This document shows, in pieces, positions 7,298 through 14,882 of a stretch of 16,886 nt of DNA (positions within the stretch are counted from its first letter, which is position 1; every line of letters begins with the position of its first letter). This DNA comes from JARDZI01 sp041639705 (lineage in GTDB: Bacteria; Bacillota; Clostridia; Clostridiales; Caloramatoraceae). Where the stretch lies: positions 1 through 16,886 of the forward strand of contig JBEQBT010000031.1 of NCBI GenBank assembly GCA_041639705.1, written 5' to 3'. The notes below the pieces were generated by a model. That model was given only the letters and a program-made list of their open reading frames with translations, had not been told where the DNA came from and searched no databases. The position numbers and the translations under genes were made by a program.

Positions 7298-7326
7298 TTC
7301 ACAAAATTATGAATCTGTTGTATAAT
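7298..7326 (+). promoter_or_regulatory. Promoter of the small coiled-coil gene
   Basis: TTCACA (7298-7303) and a perfect TATAAT (7321-7326) are 17 bases apart. The ribosome binding site GAGGTGAT and the start codon follow within 18 bases, so the leader is very short. Confidence 0.65.
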
Positions 7327-7343
7327 TTATTTGAGGTGATTTT

Positions 7344-7703
7344 ATGGATAACAAGATGTTTGAACTTATGGAAAAAATGTATTCTGAGATGCTTGGAATG
7401 AAAAAGAGTCAGGATAACTTACAGGATGATATTTGTGGAATAAAACAGGAAATTATAGGAGTTAAGCAAGAAGTTAAGCAAATTGGAATAAAAATTGAAG
7501 GTGAAGTTATTCCTAAAATAGAAGCTCTATTTGACGGTTATAAACAGAATACAGAACGAATTGGTTCTCTTGAGAATAAAATTTCTGATATGGACAATAA
7601 AATTGATGATTTAAGGTTAGACATAAATAGCCTTTCAGTAAAGACCATAAATAATGATAATAGGATTATTGAAATTACGAGAAATATACGAAGTATTAAA
7701 TAA
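7344..7703 (+). CDS. Small coiled-coil protein of unknown function
   Basis: This 119-residue protein is highly charged and looks almost entirely helical. Heptad-like hydrophobic spacing is visible at about residues 33-51 (IKQEIIGVKQEVKQIGIKI) and 76-97 (LENKISDMDNKIDDLRLDI). It has one cysteine (C31) and no signal peptide, membrane segment or catalytic motif. Small proteins of this style are common in clostridia, but I know no assigned function. ATG 7344 follows GAGGTGAT with good spacing. A strong promoter lies just upstream and a 17-bp-stem terminator just downstream, so it is an independent one-gene unit. It is likely an oligomerising or scaffold-type cytoplasmic protein, but that is inference from composition only. 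Confidence 0.8.
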   Translation: MDNKMFELMEKMYSEMLGMKKSQDNLQDDICGIKQEIIGVKQEVKQIGIKIEGEVIPKIEALFDGYKQNTERIGSLENKISDMDNKIDDLRLDINSLSVKTINNDNRIIEITRNIRSIK

Positions 7704-7710
7704 TAAACTA

Positions 7711-7747
7711 TACCCCCTAAGTCCTGAAAATCAGGACTTAGGGGGTA
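7711..7747. terminator. Bidirectional terminator between the coiled-coil gene and iorB
   Basis: A perfect 17-bp stem (7711-7727 with 7731-7747, beginning TACCCCCTAAG) has an AAA loop. It ends the plus-strand coiled-coil gene and, on the other strand, the ptb-iorA-iorB operon, whose last stop is only four bases away. Tails are A/T-rich but not pure T runs. Confidence 0.82.
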
Positions 7748-7750
7748 ATT

Positions 7751-8320
7751 TTAAATTTCCATTCCTACCTTTAAAGCCTTTATGTTTATTTCCTGCATTT
7801 TCTCTGGAAGATTATCTCGAACTACCTGTGCCCAATCCATGTTTTCAAGTCCAAGTGCTTTAATAAGGGCACCTAGTAATACTATATTCTGAGTCTTTAT
7901 ATTACCTAGTTTTTCTGCAGTCTCTGCCGCATTTATTATTTTTAGTTTTTCTATTTTCTCCTTTAGCTTTTCGAGGACATTTTCTGGATATGGCTCTTTA
8001 CCTAAAAGTACTGGCATGGAGTATATCTCATAATCATTTACTACAAGTCCTCCACCTGACTTAAGGTAGCTTATCCATCTTGGTGCTTCAACCTTTTCAA
8101 ATGCTACAACAACATCTGCTTCTCCAATTCCAATAAGTGGTGAATATACCTTTTCTCCAAATCGCACTTGAGTTGTAACACTTCCGCCTCTTTGTGCCAT
8201 TCCATGTACCTCTGACATTTTAACATCATATCCAAACTTTAAGAGTCCGGCAGTAAGTATCTTTGATGCAAGTATAATACCCTGTCCACCTACTCCAACT
8301 AATAAAATACTCTTTGTCAT
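7751..8320 (-). CDS. iorB: Indolepyruvate ferredoxin oxidoreductase, beta subunit
   Basis: This 189-residue protein is the gamma-domain-like subunit of the two-subunit indolepyruvate:ferredoxin oxidoreductase. With IorA it converts aryl-pyruvates plus CoA to aryl-acetyl-CoA, CO2 and reduced ferredoxin. The N-terminal motif LLVGVGGQGIILASKIL and the following EVHGMAQRGGSV are hallmarks of the POR gamma/IorB domain. The length is usual for IorB. I start at ATG 8320, one base after the iorA stop, because AGGTGGG at the end of iorA is placed to serve it. A GTG at 8329, overlapping iorA, is in frame but poorly spaced. The tight junction indicates translational coupling and equal production of the subunits. 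A terminator follows immediately. Confidence 0.93.
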   Translation of the reverse strand: MTKSILLVGVGGQGIILASKILTAGLLKFGYDVKMSEVHGMAQRGGSVTTQVRFGEKVYSPLIGIGEADVVVAFEKVEAPRWISYLKSGGGLVVNDYEIYSMPVLLGKEPYPENVLEKLKEKIEKLKIINAAETAEKLGNIKTQNIVLLGALIKALGLENMDWAQVVRDNLPEKMQEINIKALKVGMEI

Positions 8321-8321
8321 A

Positions 8322-10082
8322 CTATTCACCCACCTTTTCTATTGCATCAAACTTGCAAACCTGTTTGCATAACTCACAACCATTGCACATGCTTCTATCA
8401 ATTGTAACCTGTCCATTTTTGAAGGATATTGCTGGGCAGCCTGTTCTTATACAGGATTTGCACTTTGTACATTTATCCTGTTGTATAGAACAGTACATAT
8501 TGGCTCTTTTCTTCTGAACTTCTTTAATTAATGCGCAGGGCTGCTTTGTAATTATAACAAATGGTTCAGTTGCATTATATGCATCCTTAACTGCAGCTTG
8601 AGTTTCTGTCAGTTTATATGGATCAACTATTCTTAGGTTTTCTTCTTTTATTCCAATAGCTCTAACAAGCTTTTCAATATCTACTACAGGTGCTATTTCA
8701 CCCATTAGAGTTCTTCCTGTTCCAGGATTCTCCTGGTGTCCTGTCATTGCTGTTATTGAATTGTCAAGAATAACTGCAACTATTGGACTGTTATTATATA
8801 CTGCATCGATAAGTCCTGTTATTCCCGAATGGAAGAAGGTTGAATCTCCAACAAATCCAAATATTTTGTTCTTCCTATTTGCCATTCTGGCAGCTTTTTC
8901 AAAACCAATTGCAGCTGTGAAACCAGCTCCCATACATATAATCGTATCACCTACATTTAATGGTTCAACCATGCCAAGTGTATAACAGCCAATATCACTA
9001 GTTGCAATTATGTCCTTATACTTTGATACTGCATAAAAAATTCCCCTGTGTGGACAGCCTGGACATAATACAGGTGGTCTTGATGGCACCTTTACATCTA
9101 GGTTATATACTTTGTTTTCATCAGTTTTTAAAAGAGCTTTTCTAATAATATCAGGATTTAGCTCTCCACATATCGGAATAAGCTCTTTCCCAGTACATGT
9201 GATTCCTAGTGTTTTCACGAAGTTTTCAATGAATGGATCATTTTCTTCTATTATATATAGCTTTTCAACTGATTTTGCAAAATCTCTAATCATTTTATCT
9301 GGAAGTGGATAGCTCATTCCAATTTTTAAATATGATGCTTCATCTCCAAATACTTCCTTTGCGTATTGGTAGGATATTCCATTTGTGATTATTCCTACAC
9401 TTTTGTTTCCCCAATCTATTCTATTAAGCGGGCAATTGTTTGAATATTCCTGAAGCTTCATTAGTCTTTCTTCTACCTCTGGGTGCCTTACCTTTGAATT
9501 TGCAGGTGTCATTATATATTTTTTTGTATTTTTGGTATAAGGCTTAACTCCAACCTCAACCCTTTCACCCATTTCAACAAGTCCCTTGCTGTGGCTTACT
9601 CTCGTGGTTGTTCTAAATAGTACTGGTGTATCAAAGCTTTCACTTATTTCATATGCATATTTTACAAAGTCCTTGCATTCCTGACTGTCTGAAGGCTCAA
9701 CCATTGCAACCTTTGCATGTGGTGCATAGAATCTGTTATCCTGTTCATTTTGTGAGGAATGCATTCCTGGGTCATCAGCTGTTACGATTATAAGCCCTCC
9801 ATTTACTCCCTCATAGGCAATTGTAAAAAGTGGATCTGCTGCTACGTTTAGCCCAACATGCTTCATTGTAGTAATTGCCCTTGCACCTGCAATTGCTGCA
9901 CCACAAACAACCTCTGTTGCAACCTTTTCGTTTGTTGACCATTCTGAATAAATCTCTTTATATTGTGCAATGTTTTCAAGTATTTCTGTGCTTGGTGTTC
10001 CTGGATATGCAGCTGCAACTGTACATCCAGCCTCATATGCCCCCCTGGCAATGGCCTCATTACCAGACATAATTTTTTTCAT
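8322..10082 (-). CDS. iorA: Indolepyruvate ferredoxin oxidoreductase, alpha subunit
   Basis: This is a 586-residue thiamine-diphosphate enzyme subunit. The N-terminal pyrimidine-binding part includes AAAYPGTPSTEI (23-34) and a long POR domain follows. CPGCPHRG (340-347) is typical of IorA. The ThDP-binding motif starts at GDS (412-414) and continues to the Asn in ILDNS. The C-terminus has two 4Fe-4S motifs: C538-x2-C541-x2-C544-x4-C549-P and C566-x2-C569-x2-C572-x3-C576. The enzyme is expected in the cytoplasm and sensitive to oxygen. Known relatives act in fermentative breakdown of aromatic amino acids after transamination. ATG 10082 follows GGGGGG with a spacing of about eight bases. It lies 38 bases after the phosphotransacylase gene and one base before iorB, so all three are one operon. 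Exact 2-oxo-acid preference cannot be read from sequence. Confidence 0.94.
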   Translation of the reverse strand: MKKIMSGNEAIARGAYEAGCTVAAAYPGTPSTEILENIAQYKEIYSEWSTNEKVATEVVCGAAIAGARAITTMKHVGLNVAADPLFTIAYEGVNGGLIIVTADDPGMHSSQNEQDNRFYAPHAKVAMVEPSDSQECKDFVKYAYEISESFDTPVLFRTTTRVSHSKGLVEMGERVEVGVKPYTKNTKKYIMTPANSKVRHPEVEERLMKLQEYSNNCPLNRIDWGNKSVGIITNGISYQYAKEVFGDEASYLKIGMSYPLPDKMIRDFAKSVEKLYIIEENDPFIENFVKTLGITCTGKELIPICGELNPDIIRKALLKTDENKVYNLDVKVPSRPPVLCPGCPHRGIFYAVSKYKDIIATSDIGCYTLGMVEPLNVGDTIICMGAGFTAAIGFEKAARMANRKNKIFGFVGDSTFFHSGITGLIDAVYNNSPIVAVILDNSITAMTGHQENPGTGRTLMGEIAPVVDIEKLVRAIGIKEENLRIVDPYKLTETQAAVKDAYNATEPFVIITKQPCALIKEVQKKRANMYCSIQQDKCTKCKSCIRTGCPAISFKNGQVTIDRSMCNGCELCKQVCKFDAIEKVGE

Positions 10083-10120
10083 TTATATTCCCCCCAAAAT
10101 TGTGTTTATATAAGTGCCAG

Positions 10121-11026
10121 TTATCTTATTCCAGCTGTAATACATCCTAATGCAATTGAATATAGCTTGGATTCGTGGGTATCTGCCCTTGAAACCAGCA
10201 CTATAGGACATTTTGCTCCCATTACTATTCCTGCAGATTTTGCTTTTGCAAAATAGGTTAGGGATTTTCCAAGAAGGTTTCCTGATTCAATATTTGGAAC
10301 TAGGAATATGTCAGTCTCCCCTGCAACTGGGCTTTCGATGCCCTTATGCATTGCAGCTTCCTTTGATATGGCAATATCAAGTGCCAATGGCCCATCTATT
10401 ATGCAATCCTTTATTTGACCTCTTTGATTCATCTTTGACAGTGCAGCACCATCAAGTGTCGCTTGCATCTCTGGATTAATAACCTCTACCGCTGCAAGTG
10501 GTGCAACGTGAATTGGAGCTATTCCCATGTTTTTAGCAACCTTTACTGCATTCTGTATTATCTGTATTTTTTGATTTAAATCCGGATATGTTACCATGCC
10601 ACCGTCTGTTAAAAACATTAGCTTATGATAGGTTGGAACGCTATAAATCATAACGTGACTTAAAAGTGTATTAGTTCTGAGCCCTATTTCCTTATCAAGT
10701 ACTGCCCTTAATAGGTCAGCTGTTCCTAGTATGCCCTTCATTAAAAAATCAGCCTTTCCCTGGGATACCAGTGCTACAGCAGTTCTAGCAGCTTCCTTTA
10801 AATCTTTAACGTTTATTATTTCATAATTATTCAAGTCAATTGATGCTTCAGCAGAAATTTTGTCAATCTTTTCCTCGTCTCCTACTAATATTGCATCGAT
10901 AAAACCAAGCATTCTAGCTTCTTCTACTGCTATTAAAACCTCAGAATCTTGAGCTGCTGCTACGGTCAGCTTCATCTTTGGTCTTTGTTTTGCCGCTTGG
11001 AGCAGTTCTTCAAAATTTTTTATCAT
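10121..11026 (-). CDS. ptb: Phosphate butyryltransferase-like phosphotransacylase
   Basis: This 301-residue enzyme of the phosphate acetyl/butyryltransferase fold exchanges CoA for phosphate on an acyl group. The length and the segments GKADFLMKGILGT (89-101), LSHVMIY and FLTDGGM match Ptb better than Pta. Family members in clostridia normally pair with butyrate kinase to make ATP. Here there is no kinase, and the next genes are iorA and iorB, 38 bases downstream. The likely substrate is therefore an acyl-CoA made by the Ior enzyme, such as an aryl-acetyl or branched acyl-CoA, rather than butyryl-CoA. That substrate assignment is inference. ATG 11026 has GGGGG at a spacing of about seven bases. 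It is the first gene of the operon. A perfect TATAAT lies on the minus strand at 11107-11102, but without a convincing -35. Confidence 0.88.
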   Translation of the reverse strand: MIKNFEELLQAAKQRPKMKLTVAAAQDSEVLIAVEEARMLGFIDAILVGDEEKIDKISAEASIDLNNYEIINVKDLKEAARTAVALVSQGKADFLMKGILGTADLLRAVLDKEIGLRTNTLLSHVMIYSVPTYHKLMFLTDGGMVTYPDLNQKIQIIQNAVKVAKNMGIAPIHVAPLAAVEVINPEMQATLDGAALSKMNQRGQIKDCIIDGPLALDIAISKEAAMHKGIESPVAGETDIFLVPNIESGNLLGKSLTYFAKAKSAGIVMGAKCPIVLVSRADTHESKLYSIALGCITAGIR

Positions 11027-11253
11027 AATAAACCCCCTTAAGATTAAACTGTGGTAGTAGTTTTATAATAAAAGTCTATATTTTTAGATTAACTTATTAA
11101 TATTATACCTCTATTTTATCAAATAACATGAAAATTTGAAACAAATTATATCAAAATATTTTTATTATGAATACTTTCTTGCAGTTATACTTTAAAGTGA
11201 TAAATTTATATTGGTACAATTTTTTTGGACATAGGAACTTTGTATTCATATAC

Positions 11254-11347
11254 TGTAGGGGCGAACAGTGTTCGCCCGAACGGTACCAACGATTTTAACT
11301 GTCTCTATATTATGATGCTCAACAGCGGGCGAATACTGTTGCCCTAC
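11254..11347. repeat. Inverted pair of TGTAGGG-headed palindromes
   Basis: TGTAGGGGCGAACAGTG runs from 11254, and its self-complementary core GGGCGAACAGTGTTCGCCC ends at 11277. A related string on the opposite strand occupies 11327-11347 (GGGCGAATACTGTTGCCC then TAC). About 50 bases of ordinary sequence lie between them. The arrangement resembles a small non-autonomous repeat with palindromic ends. Confidence 0.6.
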
Positions 11348-11412
11348 TTTTGAATATTACATTGTAGGAATATACGGAATTGTTATTTTTATGTTGGTAT
11401 TGCTATAAATCA

Positions 11413-11446
11413 CAGTGCCCTGTCGATGTGGGCATCGACCACTACA
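11413..11446 (-). repeat. TGTAG-headed palindromic repeat, copy 2
   Basis: CAGTGCC followed by GTCGATGTGGGCATCGAC and CACTACA is nearly identical to 6386-6421. It differs in the short linker and at one base in the dyad. Confidence 0.7.
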
Positions 11447-11503
11447 TTTTGATTATAATTTTTAGTGTATATAGTATTATTCTTATTATGCAAAAAATTA
11501 AAT

Positions 11504-11532
11504 GCCGTCTGGCATTATAAATACCAGACGGC
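11504..11532 (-). terminator. Terminator of the pfl operon
   Basis: GCCGTCTGG (11504-11512) and CCAGACGGC (11524-11532) form a 9-bp GC-rich stem with an 11-base loop. On the minus strand it is followed by ATTTAATTTTTTG. It lies 35 bases past the pflA stop. Confidence 0.85.
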
Positions 11533-11567
11533 TATATAAAGAATATAGAATGGGCTTGTTTATCCAT

Positions 11568-12335
11568 TTATATCTTTAATGCTTGTACAGTTGATAGAAT
11601 ATTGATTGGCTTTCCTCTCTTTTTGAGAGTGGAGTGAAGTATTTCATACAGCTCCTTCATTTTTGCACTGCTCATTGGAGGTATTCCTTCTAGTCTGTAA
11701 GGCATATTCATTGCCTTATACTTGTCCACTCCATATGTGTGATATGGAAGGAGTTCAATTTTCTCAACATTAGATATTGTATTAATAAATTCTGCAAGCT
11801 TTTTAATGTGCTCCTCTGAATCTGTAATCCCTGGAACAACAACATGTCTTATCCAAAGTTTTTTGTTGCTTGACTTAACTGCATTAAGGAATTCTAAGAA
11901 GCCATGTCTCCCTTGACCAGTCAAGCTTTTATGCCAGGTCTCTTCAATATGCTTTATATCAAGAATTACAAGATCAGTATATTTTAATATTTCATCATAT
12001 TTGCCTAATCCATAGCCTGAGGTATCAAGGGATGTGTGAATTCCTTCCTCCCTACATCTTTTGAAAAATTCCGCTGCAAATTCTGGCTGAAGGAGAGGGT
12101 CCCCTCCAGAGAGGGTAACTCCCCCACCAGAGGTTTTAAAATATGACTTATATCTTTTAACCCTTGTTATTAGCTCTTCAGTTGTTATTTCCTGTCCACC
12201 ATTTGTATTCCAGGTGTCAGGATTATGACAGTATGCACATCTAAGCTTGCATCCCTGCATAAATACAACAACCCTTATTCCAGGTCCATCTACAAGGCCC
12301 AAGGTTTCTATAGAGTGAATTCTGCCTTTTTCCAT
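11568..12335 (-). CDS. pflA: Pyruvate formate-lyase activating enzyme
   Basis: This 255-residue radical-SAM enzyme uses a 4Fe-4S cluster and S-adenosylmethionine to abstract hydrogen from the glycyl-radical site of PflB. The cluster motif is C29-x3-C33-x2-C36 (CKLRCAYC), with the PflA-type lead-in SIETLGLVDGPGIR (8-21). The AdoMet-contacting GGDP lies at 77-80 after GGGVTLS. The length (about 250) and the lack of extra ferredoxin-like cysteine clusters fit PflA rather than activases of other glycyl-radical enzymes such as glycerol dehydratase. It starts four bases after the pflB stop, and its ribosome binding site (GAAAGGATG) lies inside the end of pflB, so the two are co-transcribed. A good terminator follows. 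Confidence 0.95.
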   Translation of the reverse strand: MEKGRIHSIETLGLVDGPGIRVVVFMQGCKLRCAYCHNPDTWNTNGGQEITTEELITRVKRYKSYFKTSGGGVTLSGGDPLLQPEFAAEFFKRCREEGIHTSLDTSGYGLGKYDEILKYTDLVILDIKHIEETWHKSLTGQGRHGFLEFLNAVKSSNKKLWIRHVVVPGITDSEEHIKKLAEFINTISNVEKIELLPYHTYGVDKYKAMNMPYRLEGIPPMSSAKMKELYEILHSTLKKRGKPINILSTVQALKI

Positions 12336-12339
12336 AATA

Positions 12340-14565
12340 CTACATCCTTTCGTGGAAGGTTCTTCTGATTACCTCCAGCTGCTGCTCCTTTGAAAGTCTG
12401 TTAAAGTTAACTGCATAGCCTGAAACCCTTATTGTAAGTGATGGATATTTCTCTGGGTGCTCCATTGCATCCTCTAATAATTCTCTGTTTAATACATTTA
12501 CATTAAGATGATGTGCATTCTGTACAAAGTATCCATCCAATATTCCAACAAGGTTTGAAACTCTAGTATCCATTTCCTTTCCTAACGTTTCAGGTACAAC
12601 CGTAAAGGTGTTCGATACTCCATCCATACAGCTTGTATAGGGTATTTTTGCAACTGAGTTTAGTGATGCAAGTGCACCGCTAATATCCCTGCCGTGCATT
12701 GGGTTTGCACCTGGTGCTAGTGGTTCTCCAAGCTTTCTTCCATCAGGAGTTGAGCCTGTTTTCTTTCCATATACTACGTTTGAGGTTATTGTTAGTATGG
12801 ACAGGGTGTGTATTGCACCCCTGTAGGTTGGATGCTTTTTTAATTCCTGCATAAACCTTTCCACAACATGTACTGCAATGTCATCAACCCTGTCATCGTC
12901 GTTTCCGTATCTTGGGAAGTCTCCCTCTGTTTCAAAACCAACTGCTATACCATTTTCCCCTTTAACCTTAACCTTTGCATATTTAATTGCACTTAATGAA
13001 TCAACAGCTACTGAAAGTCCTGCAATTCCAAAGGCCATAAGCCTGTCCACCACTGTATCATGAAGTGACATTTGTGATGATTCATAAGCATATTTATCAT
13101 GCATGTAATGAATTATATTCATTGTATCTACATATAATCCTGCAAGCCATTCCATTACCTTTCCATAATTGGCTATTACTTCATCATAAATTAAATATTC
13201 ACCCTGTGGTGCCTCCAGCTTTGGCCCTACCTGTAATCCGGATTTTTCATCTAGGCCGCCATTTATTGCATATAATAGTGCCTTTGCAAGGTTTGCTCTA
13301 GCCCCAAAGAACTGCATCTGCTTGCCTATTTTCATTGCAGACACGCAGCAGGCTATTCCATAATCATCCTCAAATGCAGGTCTCATTACATCATCATTTT
13401 CATACTGTACTGAGTCTGTTTCAATCGATATTTTTGCACAAAACTTTTTGAAGTTGACCGGAAGCTTAGTTGACCAGAGCACTGTCATGTTTGGTTCTGG
13501 AGCAGATCCAAGGTTTGTTAGTGTGTGTAAAATTCTAAAGCTGTTTTTTGTAACAAGTGTTCTTCCATCAACTCCCATACCACCGATGGACTCAGTTATC
13601 CAGGTTGGGTCTCCTGCAAACAATTCATTGTATTCAGGAGTTCTTAAGTGTCTAACTAGTCTTAGCTTAATTACAAACTGATCTATTAATTCCTGGGCAA
13701 GGGCTTCAGTTAATGTTCCATTATTAATATCTCTTTCAATATATATGTCAAGGAATGTGCTTACTCTTCCAAGTGACATTGCAGCTCCATTGTTTTGTTT
13801 AACTGCAGCAAGGTATCCAAAATAAACAAACTGTACTGCTTCCTTTGCATCCTTAGCCGGCTTTGATAAATCAAACCCATAGGATGCTCCCATCTCTTTA
13901 ATTTCAGCCAGGGCATTTATTTGCTCTGTTAATTCTTCTCTTAATTTAATTGTATCCTCAAGCATTGGACCAGTTAAATTATCCAGGTCTTCTTTTTTCT
14001 TTTCGATTAAATAATCCAGTCCATATAATGCAATTCTTCTGTAGTCACCAATTATTCTTCCTCTTCCATATGCATCAGGAAGCCCTGTGATTATTCCAAC
14101 CTTTCTAGCCAGTTTCATTTCCTTTGTATAGGCATCAAATACACCCTGGTTATGTGTCTTTCTATATTTTGTAAATATCTCATCTATTTCTTCATTAACC
14201 TTATATCCATATGCAGCAGCTGCTTGAACTGCCATTCTGATTCCGCCAAAAGGGTTAACTATTCTTTTTAGTGGTTCATTACTTTGGAACCCAACAATAA
14301 CTTCGTTTTCCTTATCCATATAGCCAGGTTTATATGCATTGATACCTGAAATTGTGACCGTATCAATACCAATAATTCTTTCACTTTGTTCCTTCTTTAA
14401 AAGCTCATTTGTTTCAGCCATTAGCTTATTTGTTTTGTCAGTTGGACCTGCTAAAAAGGATGAGTCTCCCTCAAATGGTTTGTAGTTCTTTTGTATAAAG
14501 TCTCTTACATCTATAGTTTCATTCCATTTTCCTTCGTTAAATCCATTCCATTGTTCCTGTTTCAT
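12340..14565 (-). CDS. pflB: Pyruvate formate-lyase (formate C-acetyltransferase)
   Basis: This 741-residue glycyl-radical enzyme converts pyruvate plus CoA to acetyl-CoA plus formate in anaerobic metabolism. The adjacent catalytic cysteines are C406-C407 in GIACCVSAMK. The radical glycine is G716 in the C-terminal RVSGYAVNF. The two-cysteine pair, the length near 740-760 and the conserved GVDGRTLVTKNSFR block identify true PFL rather than the diol-dehydratase or aryl-decarboxylase relatives. ATG 14565 is preceded by AAGGAGG with a nine-base spacing. It is the first gene of the pflB-pflA pair. A probable promoter lies about 50 bases upstream, with a possible Rex-like sequence overlapping its -10. 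The enzyme supplies acetyl-CoA and, with its formate, one-carbon units for biosynthesis. Confidence 0.97.
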   Translation of the reverse strand: MKQEQWNGFNEGKWNETIDVRDFIQKNYKPFEGDSSFLAGPTDKTNKLMAETNELLKKEQSERIIGIDTVTISGINAYKPGYMDKENEVIVGFQSNEPLKRIVNPFGGIRMAVQAAAAYGYKVNEEIDEIFTKYRKTHNQGVFDAYTKEMKLARKVGIITGLPDAYGRGRIIGDYRRIALYGLDYLIEKKKEDLDNLTGPMLEDTIKLREELTEQINALAEIKEMGASYGFDLSKPAKDAKEAVQFVYFGYLAAVKQNNGAAMSLGRVSTFLDIYIERDINNGTLTEALAQELIDQFVIKLRLVRHLRTPEYNELFAGDPTWITESIGGMGVDGRTLVTKNSFRILHTLTNLGSAPEPNMTVLWSTKLPVNFKKFCAKISIETDSVQYENDDVMRPAFEDDYGIACCVSAMKIGKQMQFFGARANLAKALLYAINGGLDEKSGLQVGPKLEAPQGEYLIYDEVIANYGKVMEWLAGLYVDTMNIIHYMHDKYAYESSQMSLHDTVVDRLMAFGIAGLSVAVDSLSAIKYAKVKVKGENGIAVGFETEGDFPRYGNDDDRVDDIAVHVVERFMQELKKHPTYRGAIHTLSILTITSNVVYGKKTGSTPDGRKLGEPLAPGANPMHGRDISGALASLNSVAKIPYTSCMDGVSNTFTVVPETLGKEMDTRVSNLVGILDGYFVQNAHHLNVNVLNRELLEDAMEHPEKYPSLTIRVSGYAVNFNRLSKEQQLEVIRRTFHERM

Positions 14566-14616
14566 AATTCATTCCTCCTTGATAAATATTATGTCTTTTT
14601 CTGTTTTGTTAATGCT

Positions 14617-14645
14617 ATTATAATATATATTTTTAACTGTTACAA
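14617..14645 (-). promoter_or_regulatory. Probable promoter of pflB-pflA
   Basis: On the minus strand TTGTAA (14645-14640) and TATAAT (14622-14617) are 17 bases apart. Transcription would start near 14610, giving a leader of about 45 bases. The plus-strand string TTGTTAA-tgct-ATTATAA (14606-14623) covers the -10 and partly resembles a Rex operator; the second half matches poorly. Confidence 0.55.
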
Positions 14646-14740
14646 TAGCTTTTTTGTTTATTTTACTGGTATTTAGCAACTTTATTTTAGCTGTTATATA
14701 TTATTTTTTCTTCTGTTATATTTTCTGCATTAAATTTTAT

Positions 14741-14787
14741 TGTCACAACCACTTCTCAGGTGACATCGCCATGGGGCTCACCTAGAG
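14741..14787. other. Structured palindromic element of unknown nature
   Basis: On the plus strand CTC-AGGTGA (14755-14763) pairs with TCACCT-a-GAG (14778-14787) around an inner stem GCC-atgg-GGC (14768-14777). An alternative hairpin, TGTCAC (14741-14746) with GTGACA (14760-14765), shares the same bases, so the two folds exclude each other. It lies about 120 bases upstream of the pfl -10, outside the predicted leader. I do not recognise a known riboswitch or RNA in it. Confidence 0.4.
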
Positions 14788-14838
14788 GCAAATGTAATAA
14801 GTAATAAGTCATATGGCTGCCATTTTTTAGGCAGCAGT

Positions 14839-14879
14839 AAAAACAGCTGTAAATCTTTTTAAGATTTACAGCTGTTTTT
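14839..14879 (-). terminator. Terminator of glnA
   Basis: A perfect 19-bp stem (14839-14857 with 14861-14879, core ACAGCTGTAAATCTT) has a three-base loop and A/T runs on both sides. It lies three bases past the glnA stop and works for minus-strand transcription. Confidence 0.92.
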
Positions 14880-14882
14880 TTA

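Larger units (their letters stand above)
11027..11567. other. Intergenic stretch between the ptb-ior and pfl operons
   Basis: No protein-coding gene is supported. From right to left it holds the pfl terminator (11504-11532), a TGTAG-type palindrome copy (11413-11446) and an inverted pair of a second TGTAG-type palindrome (11254-11347). An A/T-rich region follows where the ptb-ior promoter should lie; the best -10 is TATAAT at 11107-11102 on the minus strand. I see nothing recognisable at about 11130-11250. Confidence 0.6.
14566..14882. other. Intergenic stretch between glnA and pflB
   Basis: From left to right it holds the pflB ribosome binding site and promoter, an A/T-rich tract, a structured GC-richer element (14741-14787), a small hairpin (GCTGCC 14816-14821 with GGCAGC 14830-14835) and the glnA terminator (14839-14879). 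There is no plausible gene. Confidence 0.7.

Noticed and set aside
8322..10082. Several plus-strand open frames of 65-97 residues inside the iorA and ptb genes
   Set aside because: They lie opposite well-conserved coding sequence, lack ribosome binding sites and have the repetitive composition of shadow frames.
14566..14882. A ZTP (pfl-motif) riboswitch upstream of pflB
   Set aside because: The conserved elements of that class, including the CCGCCUGGGC-like pseudoknot segment, are not visible. The predicted leader is only about 45 bases.
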